Shown here: positions 33,771 through 43,263 of the stretch, piece by piece
Layout: every line of letters starts with the position of its first letter
Position numbering within the stretch: the stretch's first letter is position 1
NCBI GenBank assembly: GCA_017963805.1
Contig: JAGCTE010000055.1
Location: forward strand, 1 to 64,000
DNA length: 64,000 nt
From: a bacterium
GTDB lineage: Bacteria > Auribacterota > UBA3054
Reading direction: 5' to 3'
The notes under the pieces: generated by a model
Told to the model about the DNA's origin: nothing
Databases searched by the model: none
What the model saw: the letters and a program-made list of their open reading frames with translations, nothing else
Made by a program: the position numbers and the translations under genes

Positions 33771-35003
33771 ATGGAGATCAACGCCAATCAGCTAAAGCTT
33801 GTCAACAAGCAGATAACCCGCCTAGTGTCTTCCGGCAATTTCTACGGGAAGAAACTTAAAGAGGCAGGGGTGGAAAGCGTAACGTCGAAGGAAGACTTCG
33901 AAAAACTGCCCTTCTCGGAGAAAAGCGACCTGAGGGAAGCCTACCCCCTGGGACTGATGGCCTGCCCCGAAGAGGAAGTTGTCAGGATCCACTCCAGTTC
34001 GGGCACGACCGGCACTCCGGTCATCATCCCTTACACGAAAAAGGACGTGGAAGACTGGGCTGTCATGTTCAAGCGCTGCTACGAGCTTGCCGGCATCACA
34101 AGTAAAGACCGCATCCACATCACTCCCGGCTACGGGCTCTGGACGGCGGGCATCGGTTTCCAGGCGGGCTGCGAGCTTTTGGGCGCCATGGCTGTCCCCA
34201 TGGGGCCGGGCAACACGGAAAAACAGCTGCAGATGATGATGGACCTTAAGAGCACGGTGCTCTGCGCCACCTCTTCCTACGCGCTGCTTCTAGCGGAAGA
34301 GATCGCCAAAAGAGGCATCAGGGACAAGATCCATCTTACGAAGGGCGTCATCGGTTCCGAGCGCTGGGGCGAAAAGATGCGCAAGCGCATAAGGGAGGAA
34401 TTGGGCATCGAGCTCTACGACATCTACGGCCTGACCGAGATCTACGGCCCCGGCATCGGCATCAACTGCAAATACGACACGGGCATGCACATCTTCGACG
34501 ACTACCTCTATTTGGAGATAATCGATCCCGAGACCGGCAAGGTCAAGCCCGACGGCGAGTGGGGCGAAATCGTTTTGACCACGCTCGTCAAGGAAGGCGC
34601 GCCTCTTATCCGCTACCGCACGCACGACCTTTCCAGGATCATCCCTGGAGAATGCCCCTGCGGCAGGAAGTATCCGAGGATCGACGTCATCGCGGGAAGA
34701 AGCGACGACATGATGAAGATCAAAGGCGTCAACGTCTTCCCGAAGCAAATAGAAGAGATCCTCGCTTCCTTCCCCGAACTTTCCAGCGAATACCAGATAA
34801 GGATCTCGCACCTCGAGGGCAAGGACACCATGCGCATCTACGTTGAGACGAACGGCACCGTAGACTTCCTCGACATCGCCAGAAGGATCGCCGAAAGGGT
34901 CAAATCCAAGATCGGCTTCACGCCGCTCGTCAAGGTCGTCGAGCTCGGCGTCCTTCCGAGAAGCGAGAAGAAGAGTAAACGCGTCATCGACGAACGCTTC
35001 TGA
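33771..35003 (+). CDS. paaK: Phenylacetate-CoA ligase-type AMP-forming enzyme
   Basis: This encodes 410 residues of the ANL superfamily. The P-loop motif SSSGTTGTPVIIPYT is at 75-89, the YGLTEIYGPG adenylate motif near 217-226, and the hinge/C-terminal region includes CPCGRKYPRIDVIAGRSDDM. PaaK-type enzymes interconvert arylacetate, CoA and ATP with arylacetyl-CoA, AMP and pyrophosphate. The iorA-iorB-paaK grouping is common in anaerobes that ferment aromatic amino acids, so substrates here are probably indoleacetate, phenylacetate or hydroxyphenylacetate. The ATG follows the iorAB stop by 3 bases and the gene's own stop overlaps the next start (TGATG), so the three genes form a coupled operon. 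Confidence 0.92.
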   Translation: MEINANQLKLVNKQITRLVSSGNFYGKKLKEAGVESVTSKEDFEKLPFSEKSDLREAYPLGLMACPEEEVVRIHSSSGTTGTPVIIPYTKKDVEDWAVMFKRCYELAGITSKDRIHITPGYGLWTAGIGFQAGCELLGAMAVPMGPGNTEKQLQMMMDLKSTVLCATSSYALLLAEEIAKRGIRDKIHLTKGVIGSERWGEKMRKRIREELGIELYDIYGLTEIYGPGIGINCKYDTGMHIFDDYLYLEIIDPETGKVKPDGEWGEIVLTTLVKEGAPLIRYRTHDLSRIIPGECPCGRKYPRIDVIAGRSDDMMKIKGVNVFPKQIEEILASFPELSSEYQIRISHLEGKDTMRIYVETNGTVDFLDIARRIAERVKSKIGFTPLVKVVELGVLPRSEKKSKRVIDERF

Positions 35004-36631
35004 TGAAGCGCTTTTTCCTTACAGCGTTCCTCGCCGTAGGAGCTCTGCTTTCGCTCCTGTCTTGCGCCGCGCCCGCCAATAAAGCGGGCGAACAGCCGCT
35101 TCCTGTGCCTGTAAGGGAGATTCTCCGGCAGAAGCTTTGCGTCGACCTGCGCTACTGGACCTCCAATACGATCGTCTCAAATGAGTCCGTGACCTTCACC
35201 GTAAAAGCCATGGACGAAGAGATCGCGGAGGCGCTCAACGCTTTGCGTCCGGGAGCCGTCATTCTTTTCGCGGAAAGCTGCCAGGACGGTCCCCAAGTCC
35301 GCAAACTAACCACCGACATCCGCGCCGAGGCCAGGGCAAACGGCTGGTACGATCCGCTCCTGACCGTAGACGAGGAAGGCGGCAGAGTGGAGCGCCTTAC
35401 CTTCGGCCCGCATTTTCCCTCCGCCGCGGCCCTGGGAGGAATGGACGAAGCCTACATAGAGAACATGGCGGGCGAGCTGGCCGACCTTACCCTGGCCTCC
35501 GGCTTCGACCTTGATTTCGCTCCGGTCTGCGACGTGGACAGCAACCCAAAGAATCCCGTCATCAACACTCGTTCCTTCGGGCACGACGTCCAAACAGTCA
35601 GCAAAGGCGCCACAGCTTTCATCAGATCGTTCAGGAAGCACGGCCTGCTGTCCTGCGCCAAGCATTTTCCCGGGCACGGGGACACCTCCGTCGATTCTCA
35701 CACCGGGCTGCCGAGAGTCGAGAAGACTCTGAATGATCTCAGGAGTCTTGAGCTCAAGCCTTTCAAGGCGGCCATAGACGAAGGCGTGGACTGCGTGATG
35801 ACTTCCCACATCCAGTTCCCCAATATAGAGACGAACACCCTGACCGGCCTTAACGGCCAAAAGATCCTGCGTCCGGCCACGCTTTCCAAGACCATTTTGA
35901 AAGACGTTCTGAGAAACGAGCTCGGCTTCGAGGGCGTCATTATAAGCGACGATATGGACATGGACGCGATCTCGAAAAGTTTCGACTGGAAAGAGGCTGT
36001 CATAGAATCCTGGATCGCCGGCTGCGACATAACGATGGTGACGAAAAGGTTCCAGTCCCTTGCCTCCATTAAGGAATGGGATGACCTGCTTGACAAGGCT
36101 GAGGCCGCGGTGGCAGACGGCCGTTACCCGCTTGGCGAATTGATAGCGTCTTATGGCAGGATTAAAAAGCTCAAGGACCGCTGCCGGGAAAATAAAGAAA
36201 CGGTAACACTTTCTTTCTTTTCTTATTGTGGTCCGGACAAGACTCCGCAGGAGATCGATTCTCTGTCCAAGGCAACCATAATCATGAAAGGGGACAAGAG
36301 CCTTCTAAATGACTTCGTCGATTACAACGGCGGTTGGTTCCAACGCAACTTCTGGCTCGCTGCGAGAAAACGCATGTTCCAGCTGTTCAACGGCACGAAA
36401 CTATGCGACGATCAAAAAACGGTCATGATCTACAATTATTCCACTCCGAATCCTGACCAGAAAGAGATAGAAAGATTGCAAAAGCTTGTGAAAGAATCCA
36501 AGGAAAAAGGCCAGAAAGTTGTTATCTTAAGCTGCGGCTCCCCTGTGGAAGAAAAACTCTGCCCCGAGGCCGATTTGATAATCGAGACCAAGGGAAGCCT
36601 GGCGGGAGTGCCGGCCCTCTTCCAACAATAA
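35003..36631 (+). CDS. GH3-family glycosidase lipoprotein (beta-N-acetylhexosaminidase-like)
   Basis: This encodes 542 residues. The N-terminus MKRFFLTAFLAVGALLSLLSC is a lipoprotein signal (lipobox LLSC). The catalytic domain carries KHFPGHGDTSVDSHTGLP (about 218-235), the signature of NagZ-like GH3 enzymes including the His of the Asp-His dyad. The nucleophile aspartate follows in IISDDMDMDA (about 314-323). The segment after residue 395 resembles a degenerate GH3 C-terminal domain. NagZ-type enzymes cleave beta-linked N-acetylglucosamine from peptidoglycan or chitin-like glycans; because this one is exported, dietary or host glycans are also possible. The start overlaps the paaK stop (TGATG), an unusual partner. 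Confidence 0.88.
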   Translation: MKRFFLTAFLAVGALLSLLSCAAPANKAGEQPLPVPVREILRQKLCVDLRYWTSNTIVSNESVTFTVKAMDEEIAEALNALRPGAVILFAESCQDGPQVRKLTTDIRAEARANGWYDPLLTVDEEGGRVERLTFGPHFPSAAALGGMDEAYIENMAGELADLTLASGFDLDFAPVCDVDSNPKNPVINTRSFGHDVQTVSKGATAFIRSFRKHGLLSCAKHFPGHGDTSVDSHTGLPRVEKTLNDLRSLELKPFKAAIDEGVDCVMTSHIQFPNIETNTLTGLNGQKILRPATLSKTILKDVLRNELGFEGVIISDDMDMDAISKSFDWKEAVIESWIAGCDITMVTKRFQSLASIKEWDDLLDKAEAAVADGRYPLGELIASYGRIKKLKDRCRENKETVTLSFFSYCGPDKTPQEIDSLSKATIIMKGDKSLLNDFVDYNGGWFQRNFWLAARKRMFQLFNGTKLCDDQKTVMIYNYSTPNPDQKEIERLQKLVKESKEKGQKVVILSCGSPVEEKLCPEADLIIETKGSLAGVPALFQQ

Positions 36632-36651
36632 ACAGAGCGTTCTGTTTTGCT

Positions 36652-36657
36652 ATAATT
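36652..36657 (+). promoter_or_regulatory. TG-extended -10 box abutting the start codon at 36663
   Basis: TTTTGCTATAAT carries a perfect -10 hexamer only 5 bases before the ATG at 36663. If used, transcription would start at or beside the A of the ATG, giving a leaderless mRNA. No Shine-Dalgarno is present, which agrees with this reading. Confidence 0.5.
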
Positions 36658-36662
36658 AAGTC

Positions 36663-37757
36663 ATGAAGAAATTTTTGTTCATCCTTGTCCTGCTGCTTCT
36701 GGGCGCCGGCGCCTACTTCTACTTCACCGCCCCCGAGGAAGTGGAGCAGATCATCGCCAAGGTTCCCTTGCGCAAGGAAAAAGAGTGGGTCTGCGAAGGC
36801 GTTGACCTTCCCTGGTTCCATTCCGTCAAAGGCGACTGGCGCGTCGACGTCAGGGAAGCCGAGATCGCCATCATCGGTTCCAAGGACAAGGAATCCTTGA
36901 AGACGCTCTCCGCTTACTTCGACATCAAGTCGAAAGAATACAAGGATATGGAAATAGAGGTCGAGACCTGGATCAAAAACCATACCGTCAAGCAGTTCAT
37001 GGCTTACATTCCTGAACCGCCGGAAGGGACGAACCAATGCTCGACATACATCTACTACCACAAGACGCAGGACTTGGGCCCGCTGCTTTTGAGAAGCGGA
37101 TATGCCGTCATCATGGGCGAACTGAAGAAGAATCCGCCCTTCTACCGTTCCTGCCAGAGAATGGCCGTGGAAAGGAAGCTGGGTATGTGGAAGTACGCCA
37201 AGATGCGGGACGAGGGCATAGAGGTCTACTGCAACCTGGACGTCACGCCGATCCTCAAAGTGCCGAAAGACGGCGCGAAACCCGAGCCCGGCATTCCTCT
37301 TTTCCACCGCCGCGACCTTTACATAACGCCGAGGTACTCCAGCAAGGATCTCTTCGACGTAAGCGAGTCTTGTTCCTTCCTGGTCGAGGCGAGGGGCACG
37401 ATAATCATCCACGGCGCGCCCGTCGACCACGACATGACCTTGTCCATCTGCCCGAGGGGCAGGCTCGCGAGCTTTGGCACTTTAATGGAATCCTTCCCGC
37501 CGCACGACTACAACTGGCACCAGGAGGAGATCCTTATGCGCGGCGGCACGACCAACGAATTCAGGATCACCTACGCGCCCATGGACTTCACCATCGTCTC
37601 CCGCCAGGGGCTCGATCTGCAGTACCACGGCAACATAATCGAGCAGGTGGACTTCAACCTCGAAAAGGATCACGACAACGTTTACAAGAAGTCCTTCTAT
37701 ATCCCGAGGGATAAGTTTATGGACTTCTTCAGCCTCATGAGCCCCGATCTTTTCTAA
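36663..37757 (+). CDS. Membrane-anchored protein with a nuclease-fold-like (SNase-like) segment
   Basis: This encodes 364 residues with an N-terminal anchor or signal (residues 1-23, MKKFLFILVLLLLGAGAYFY). Residues about 45-180 resemble a thermonuclease (SNase) domain in its second half: LLLRSGYAVIMGELK, then CQRMAVERKLGMWKY, matching the L(V/L)R.G.A...Y....A...A....LGLW pattern. I cannot locate the catalytic Arg/Asp/Glu set, so it may be inactive. Residues about 210-364 are a separate beta-rich region of unknown type. It starts 31 bases after the GH3 gene and touches prmC downstream (1 base). Identity beyond this resemblance is uncertain. Confidence 0.55.
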   Translation: MKKFLFILVLLLLGAGAYFYFTAPEEVEQIIAKVPLRKEKEWVCEGVDLPWFHSVKGDWRVDVREAEIAIIGSKDKESLKTLSAYFDIKSKEYKDMEIEVETWIKNHTVKQFMAYIPEPPEGTNQCSTYIYYHKTQDLGPLLLRSGYAVIMGELKKNPPFYRSCQRMAVERKLGMWKYAKMRDEGIEVYCNLDVTPILKVPKDGAKPEPGIPLFHRRDLYITPRYSSKDLFDVSESCSFLVEARGTIIIHGAPVDHDMTLSICPRGRLASFGTLMESFPPHDYNWHQEEILMRGGTTNEFRITYAPMDFTIVSRQGLDLQYHGNIIEQVDFNLEKDHDNVYKKSFYIPRDKFMDFFSLMSPDLF

Positions 37758-37758
37758 G

Positions 37759-38487
37759 ATGACGGTTTCTGAACGGGAAGAGCTCTGGCTTAGGGAATTC
37801 GCTGAAAAAAGCGGAAATGATCTTCCCTCTCTTCTGGAAAAGAGGGCGTTAGGGTACCCTTTGGCTTACATAATCGGCAGCCAGCCTTTTCACGAGATCG
37901 AGCTTAAGATAACGCCGGACGTGCTTGTGCCGCGCCCGGAAACGGAAGAGCTGGTGGAACTCGTCCTTAGGGAAGCGAAACCCGAAGGCAGGGGAGTTGA
38001 CCTCGGCTGCGGCAGCGGGGCGATCGCCTTATCGCTTGCTCGCGCGCTTCCAGGTTGGACCTTCACGGCAACCGACATCTCCGAGAACGCCTTGGAACTA
38101 GCCAAAGAGAACGCCAAAAACCTCGGCCTTGATTCCAGGGTCTCTTTTCGTTTGGGCTCCTGGTTCGAGGCAGTTCCCGAAGGGGAAACTTTCGATCTGA
38201 TCGTCACCAATCCCCCTTACGTAGGGGATACGGAGGAAATAGATCTTGGCGCCTCGTATGAGCCTAAACTCGCTTTGTTCGCGGGCCCGGACGGGCTCGA
38301 CTGCTACCGCCTTATCCTTCCGAAAGCGAAGGACTATCTCAACTTTGGCGGACTCTTTTTTGGGGAGTGCGGTCCGTACCACGCCGGATCCTTGCTTGAA
38401 TTGGCAAAAGAGTCCGGTCTCAGATCCCCCGATATCATCAAAGATTATTCCGGCAGAGACCGTTTCATAAGGGCAATAAAGGGTTGA
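37759..38487 (+). CDS. prmC: Release factor glutamine methyltransferase
   Basis: This encodes 242 residues. PrmC (HemK) uses S-adenosylmethionine to methylate the Gln of the GGQ motif in peptide-chain release factors. Motif I DLGCGSGAIALSLA is at 81-94, the substrate-binding NPPY at 151-154, and the upstream PRPETEELV at 59-67 is typical. The protein is shorter than the usual 270-290 residues because the N-terminal helical domain is reduced to about 35 residues. The ATG follows the previous stop by 1 base, suggesting coupling. No prfA is adjacent, unlike in many bacteria. A probable promoter for the next gene lies within its last codons. Confidence 0.92.
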   Translation: MTVSEREELWLREFAEKSGNDLPSLLEKRALGYPLAYIIGSQPFHEIELKITPDVLVPRPETEELVELVLREAKPEGRGVDLGCGSGAIALSLARALPGWTFTATDISENALELAKENAKNLGLDSRVSFRLGSWFEAVPEGETFDLIVTNPPYVGDTEEIDLGASYEPKLALFAGPDGLDCYRLILPKAKDYLNFGGLFFGECGPYHAGSLLELAKESGLRSPDIIKDYSGRDRFIRAIKG

Positions 38488-38515
38488 CTTTTTCTTCCCA
38501 CATCTGTGATAGAAT
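38484..38515 (+). promoter_or_regulatory. Promoter elements overlapping the end of prmC
   Basis: TTGACT at 38484-38489 and TGATAGAAT (hexamer 38510-38515) are visible, but the spacing of 20 is long. The extended -10 is the stronger element. It ends 7 bases before the ATG at 38523, so the message may be leaderless. Confidence 0.45.
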
Positions 38516-38522
38516 GGGAACT

Positions 38523-41500
38523 ATGAAGAAAATCATATTTATCGCCATTGTTTCGCTCTGCGCCCTTTTAGCCTGCCGAAAGGAAGGCGGGGAAAAGCCT
38601 GTCGTTCCCGCACGGACAAACACCAATGCCAAAGCGGCCAAAAAACTTCCCCAAAGCGGGAAAACTGCTTCCATTAACGTCGCGAAAAGCATAAGCAGCG
38701 ATTCCCTGGGAGTCGTCACCGGCCTCGTTTACAGAAGCGACTACGTCAAACTTATCGGGCGCCCCTGCTTTGAAATGACGACCGTAACGGAAAGGCTGAA
38801 GAAGGAACCGAAGAACGCGGACCTTTACTTCGCCGTCGCCCTTGGCTTGTCGGCCAACTCGCTTGAGCGAGAAGCGAATTTGAAAAAGGCGATAGAGTGC
38901 GCGCCCGACGCTCCGTATCCGTACCTTGAGCTTATGGTCTATTACGGAACATTGGGCGATTTTCCCAAAGCGAAGGCTGTGGCGCAGGAACTGACAGCTT
39001 TCACAGACGACAAGGAAGTCGCCAAAAGAGTCGTGAGGCGCTGCAGAAGCTGGCTCAAAGGCTACGCGGTTTACGACGACTCTATGTGCAACGAAAGCAC
39101 GGTTGGCGTTATGGAAGTTCTGGCCCCCTACAGCCAGGAGATCGCCCGCGCGGTCGTAAAGTATCATGTCATCGTCAAAAACAATTCGAAGGCCCTGAAA
39201 CTGGCCGAAGAATTCATGAAGCCCGAGACAGAAGGCGAAAAGCTTGCCTGGATCGAAATACTTGACTGCGTCGAATCGCCGGAAGCCCAGGCGCTGATCA
39301 ACGGACTCAATTACGAAGGCGAAAGGGACGACCTTTCCTTAGCCCGCAGCGGCCTTATCAAAATGCAGAGCGGATTTCCCTACGCCAGCGGGGACTGGTA
39401 CGGCGCCGAGCTGCAGGACCTTCGCCGCAGGATCTTGCTCAATTCCACCAACGTTGACGAAAGGCTGGAAATAGTCGGGGAATACGCGAACGTCGTTCTG
39501 ATGTCCACCGACAGAAGCCAGCTTGACGAATACATAGCGACGATCAATCCTCCCGACAGCGACGGCAAAAGGGCTGAAATGAACGCTGTCCTCAGTTCCA
39601 TGAGCAATTACGACATGGACGAGGAGGCCTCCCATTACGCCAACATGCTCTATGTTTCCGCTCCGGCGTCCCAGCAGCCCGCCGTTATGGCGTCCATATT
39701 AGGCTCCGGTCTCAACGTCGATCCCGACATGATAGAAGAGGCCGTCAAGCTCTATCCCGAAGACATCAAGCTTGTGACCGCGGCCGGCAATTACTACAAG
39801 GGCAAAAAAGAGTTTGAAAAAGCCGCCGCCTTCCACAGGAAGCTTTTGGGTCTTGTCAAGACGGAGAAAGAAAAGAGCGACGCTGTGCGCCTTCTGGCGG
39901 GGGACCTTGCCGCCTCCGGCAACAAAGAGGAGCTTATGAACCTCTATTCAGACTGCGAGGAAAATTTGAAAGGCAGCACCGCCGAGGAAAAAGTCACGCT
40001 TCTAGCTATCCAGATGGGAGTGAGCGGGACAAACACGGTCTGGCAGGAGGCGGCGGAGCTTTTCTTAGAGGAAGCCGATCCCAACAACAAGGCTATCCTT
40101 TTGGGCTTCCTCGTCGAGCCGAATTGGAACACCATAAAAAACGCCAGATCTCTCGCGCCCGAGATCCTTTCGAAGGCGATATCCGGCCCCGTCTCCCCGG
40201 AAATGCAGAAAGTTCTCCTTGTTTTCTTCGACCGTCTTCAGGAACTTGAATGCAAACCGGAAATGCGCGCGCTTCTGCGTTACTTCCTCGCCAACGGCGT
40301 CAGGCCTCCCAACTTTTACGACACTGTCGGGCTTTTCCCCAACATAGAGGAAGCGAGGAGGGAGATAAGTTCCTGGCTATCGGAAGCCAAACTCGGTCCT
40401 TTGGACCTTATGTACTTTTACGTGAATTCGGTGGTCTACCATCTCGGCTTCGACGAGCAGTCGCTTGAAATCTACAAGGGAATGTGGGACAGAACATCCG
40501 ACCTTTCCTTCCGCTTGAGAAGCCCGCTCTTCTACGCCTTCTACAATTTCGCCAACAGCGACAAGATAGGGAAAGACAAGAAGGCCGCGGCGCAGCGCTC
40601 GCTCTTCGAGGCCTGGTACAAGGATTTCAGGATCTTCTGCGAAAACGACATTCCCTCCAACATAACCGACGACCCCGGAAGCAGCATCGACCAGGCGACG
40701 GAACAGGAGAAGCGCGAAATAGTAGAGCTCATAAAAGCGAGGCTCAAAAACGTCGGCACGAACTACACGCTCGTAAACCTTTTCCGCAAACTCGCCAAAG
40801 ATTTGAAGATGGAAAAGGAATGCGACGACCTTTTGGAAGGCCATTTCACTGTTGACCATCTCGTAAAGCATCCCGACGAGATCTGGCTCTACGAGAACAT
40901 CTGCACCGAGTCCGGAAAAGATTTCGACGTCAAAGAGGTCCTTAGGGCCATCATTGAGAACAAGACCAACCTCGCCAATCTTGCCCAGTCCGGCCTAATT
41001 TACATGCTGAGGAACCACGGCATGGCGAAAGAGGCGGACGAGATAGGCGAAAAGCTTCTCGACGAGCCCAACGCCCCCTGGTTCGTAAAGCACAGCGCCC
41101 TCTACAACATAAAAAATCAGGAAAAGCGTCTGGCCAAGACCATAGAAGTCGCGGAGGCGATGCCTCCCGGGGAAGGCAAGAACGAACTTTATTTCCAGAT
41201 CCTTGACAACTGCAAGGGCGACAAGTTCAAGGAGAAATACAAGGAAGCCTGGGAATATTTGCAGAGCTCGAAAAAAGACTACGTCTGGGACAGGCTGCTT
41301 ATGGAAGCGAGGAACGCTCCCTACGACGTCGACATAGACTCTCTCTTCGAGAACTATGAGAAATTCCTTGGCGAAAGCCGAAGCAAAGACGAAGTCGAAA
41401 AGATGATGTCGGGCGCCAGGATGGAATACTACTCCGACACGGGCGATTATTCGAAGGCCATCAAAGAAGGCGAAGCCTTGGTTGAAAAAGACCCCGGCAA

Positions 41501-43232
41501 GGGAGGGCAGCTGGCCAACCTCTACCTTCAGAAAGGCCAGTCCGCCAAAGCCGAGGAAACCTACAGGAACCTTCTCGACGCTTATGAGAAAGCCTGCCTG
41601 GAAGGCGACATGACCCACAAGGATTGGGTCAGCATCGCCATCAACGGCCTCAAAACGATGTGCCAGGAAGGCCAGGCGGAGCTCGACGAATACACCTTAA
41701 AGAGAGCTTTCCTGCAAGGGGACAACGTCACAATAAACGATTACCGCGAATTCATCGACGCGGGGGACGGCATCCTTTCTCCCGAAACGATGAACTCCGC
41801 TTTTGAAAAATCCCTGGAGCTCGCGGTGTCGGACAGCGACAAAGACGATATTTTGGTCAACTGGATGGGCAAAGCCAAGGACTACGGCGACACCAACACC
41901 TACAAGAAAGTCTTGGCCATGAGCGCGGAGAAAAACCTCTACTCCATGGCCGAATACGTCCAGTTCCTCTCGAAGATCGGCGACGACAAGGAAGCCTATT
42001 CGAAAGGCATCGAGGCCTGGGAAAACAACAAGGACTGCGACGTCTGGAAGAAACGCCAGCTGGAGACTCCGCTCTTCGAGCTTTGCGTGAAAATGGGCGA
42101 AAAAGACAAAGCCTGGGAGATCCTCTCCGACAAGTGGACCACCGAGAAAAAAGACCCTTACATGTACCTTGACCCGGTTGGCATCGTAAGGATGGCGGAA
42201 AAATTGGGCAAAGGCAAGGAAGCCATAGAAGGCATGGAGAAATTCATCTCCGAAAGCGGCAACGTCTATTCCAAACTTTCCAACGCCATGGGAATCTATA
42301 GCGCCTATAAGTCCATGAAGGACGAGGAAGGCGCCAAGGCTTTCGTCGACCGTTTCCTGGAGACCGCTCCCAAGACTTCCGGCAACCCCTCCCAAAGGCT
42401 CGAACTCTACTTCAACTCCTCCCATCCCGAAAAGGGCCTGGAGCTTGTCAAAGAGGCGATGGAAGGAGGAGTCGACTATAATCTCGACTACTGCCTTTCC
42501 AGAGCCAGCACGTACTTTGACAACATGAAAGACAGGGAAGGCAAGATAGACTTTTTGAAATCGCTGCCAGAAAGCTTTGAGCAGCGCTCCCAGCTCGCCA
42601 GGACCTATCAGAACTCCAACGACGAAAGTGACCGCGAGCAGGCTGTTTCGCTCCTGAAAGAGAACATGAACGACCTTGAAGTCGACTCGTACAAGAGGAA
42701 CAACGCCAGGGACGAGCTGCTGCGGATCGCCCTGAAAGGCGAAAAGGACCAGTACCTTATCAACGAGATCGTAAACAATTACACCTCCGACACTACTCTT
42801 TCAAAGACTGAGCTTAACAGGGCGCTGGCGGACATTTACACCAGATCCGAGGACTACGTCAAGGCCGACAACATCTACAACCAGTGGCTCTCGGAGACCA
42901 AGAACCCCTACGAAAAGGCCGAGACCAGACGCAGTTACGCCGATATGCTCGAGGATTCCGGCCGCACCCGCGACGCCATCGACCAGTACAAAGAATTGTT
43001 GGACAGCCAGAAAAACGACGCCTACGGCCGGGAACAGACCGTGAACAAGCTTATTGACCTCTATCAAAAAGAGGGAGACATGCTTAAAGCGGAGAATCTC
43101 CGCCGCGAACGCATAACCGAATACGAAAAGATCCTTTCCACCGTTCCCTACGGCTCCCGTGCCAAAGAACTCAAACAGAAGATCGAGGCGGAAAAGAAGG
43201 CCATCGAGGACGCCAGGAACGCCAAGGGCTGA
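38523..43232 (+). CDS. Giant lipoprotein with TPR-like helical repeats
   Basis: The start is set at the ATG at 38523 (1569 residues) because MKKIIFIAIVSLCALLAC is an ideal lipoprotein signal with lipobox LLAC; the longer frame starting with TTG at 38484 lies inside prmC. The remainder is almost entirely alpha-helical and rich in Glu, Lys, Ala and Tyr. TPR-like units are visible, for example YSKAIKEGEALVEKDPGKGG, AKAEETYRNLLDAYEKA and near the C-terminus VKADNIYNQWLSETKNP and TRDAIDQYKELLDSQKN. It is probably a periplasmic or outer-membrane-attached scaffold for protein-protein contacts. No catalytic domain is seen. It stands alone, with a promoter in prmC and another promoter right after its stop. 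Confidence 0.78.
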   Translation: MKKIIFIAIVSLCALLACRKEGGEKPVVPARTNTNAKAAKKLPQSGKTASINVAKSISSDSLGVVTGLVYRSDYVKLIGRPCFEMTTVTERLKKEPKNADLYFAVALGLSANSLEREANLKKAIECAPDAPYPYLELMVYYGTLGDFPKAKAVAQELTAFTDDKEVAKRVVRRCRSWLKGYAVYDDSMCNESTVGVMEVLAPYSQEIARAVVKYHVIVKNNSKALKLAEEFMKPETEGEKLAWIEILDCVESPEAQALINGLNYEGERDDLSLARSGLIKMQSGFPYASGDWYGAELQDLRRRILLNSTNVDERLEIVGEYANVVLMSTDRSQLDEYIATINPPDSDGKRAEMNAVLSSMSNYDMDEEASHYANMLYVSAPASQQPAVMASILGSGLNVDPDMIEEAVKLYPEDIKLVTAAGNYYKGKKEFEKAAAFHRKLLGLVKTEKEKSDAVRLLAGDLAASGNKEELMNLYSDCEENLKGSTAEEKVTLLAIQMGVSGTNTVWQEAAELFLEEADPNNKAILLGFLVEPNWNTIKNARSLAPEILSKAISGPVSPEMQKVLLVFFDRLQELECKPEMRALLRYFLANGVRPPNFYDTVGLFPNIEEARREISSWLSEAKLGPLDLMYFYVNSVVYHLGFDEQSLEIYKGMWDRTSDLSFRLRSPLFYAFYNFANSDKIGKDKKAAAQRSLFEAWYKDFRIFCENDIPSNITDDPGSSIDQATEQEKREIVELIKARLKNVGTNYTLVNLFRKLAKDLKMEKECDDLLEGHFTVDHLVKHPDEIWLYENICTESGKDFDVKEVLRAIIENKTNLANLAQSGLIYMLRNHGMAKEADEIGEKLLDEPNAPWFVKHSALYNIKNQEKRLAKTIEVAEAMPPGEGKNELYFQILDNCKGDKFKEKYKEAWEYLQSSKKDYVWDRLLMEARNAPYDVDIDSLFENYEKFLGESRSKDEVEKMMSGARMEYYSDTGDYSKAIKEGEALVEKDPGKGGQLANLYLQKGQSAKAEETYRNLLDAYEKACLEGDMTHKDWVSIAINGLKTMCQEGQAELDEYTLKRAFLQGDNVTINDYREFIDAGDGILSPETMNSAFEKSLELAVSDSDKDDILVNWMGKAKDYGDTNTYKKVLAMSAEKNLYSMAEYVQFLSKIGDDKEAYSKGIEAWENNKDCDVWKKRQLETPLFELCVKMGEKDKAWEILSDKWTTEKKDPYMYLDPVGIVRMAEKLGKGKEAIEGMEKFISESGNVYSKLSNAMGIYSAYKSMKDEEGAKAFVDRFLETAPKTSGNPSQRLELYFNSSHPEKGLELVKEAMEGGVDYNLDYCLSRASTYFDNMKDREGKIDFLKSLPESFEQRSQLARTYQNSNDESDREQAVSLLKENMNDLEVDSYKRNNARDELLRIALKGEKDQYLINEIVNNYTSDTTLSKTELNRALADIYTRSEDYVKADNIYNQWLSETKNPYEKAETRRSYADMLEDSGRTRDAIDQYKELLDSQKNDAYGREQTVNKLIDLYQKEGDMLKAENLRRERITEYEKILSTVPYGSRAKELKQKIEAEKKAIEDARNAKG

Positions 43233-43233
43233 T

Positions 43234-43263
43234 TTGCTTTTCAAATGCCCCTTTTGATACAAT
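43234..43263 (+). promoter_or_regulatory. Promoter for the first small PEP-CTERM gene
   Basis: TTGCTT at 43234-43239 and TACAAT at 43258-43263 are 18 bases apart, with a TG-extended CTTTTGATACAAT context. The gene's ATG is at 43329 behind an AAAGGGGGG site. Confidence 0.55.
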
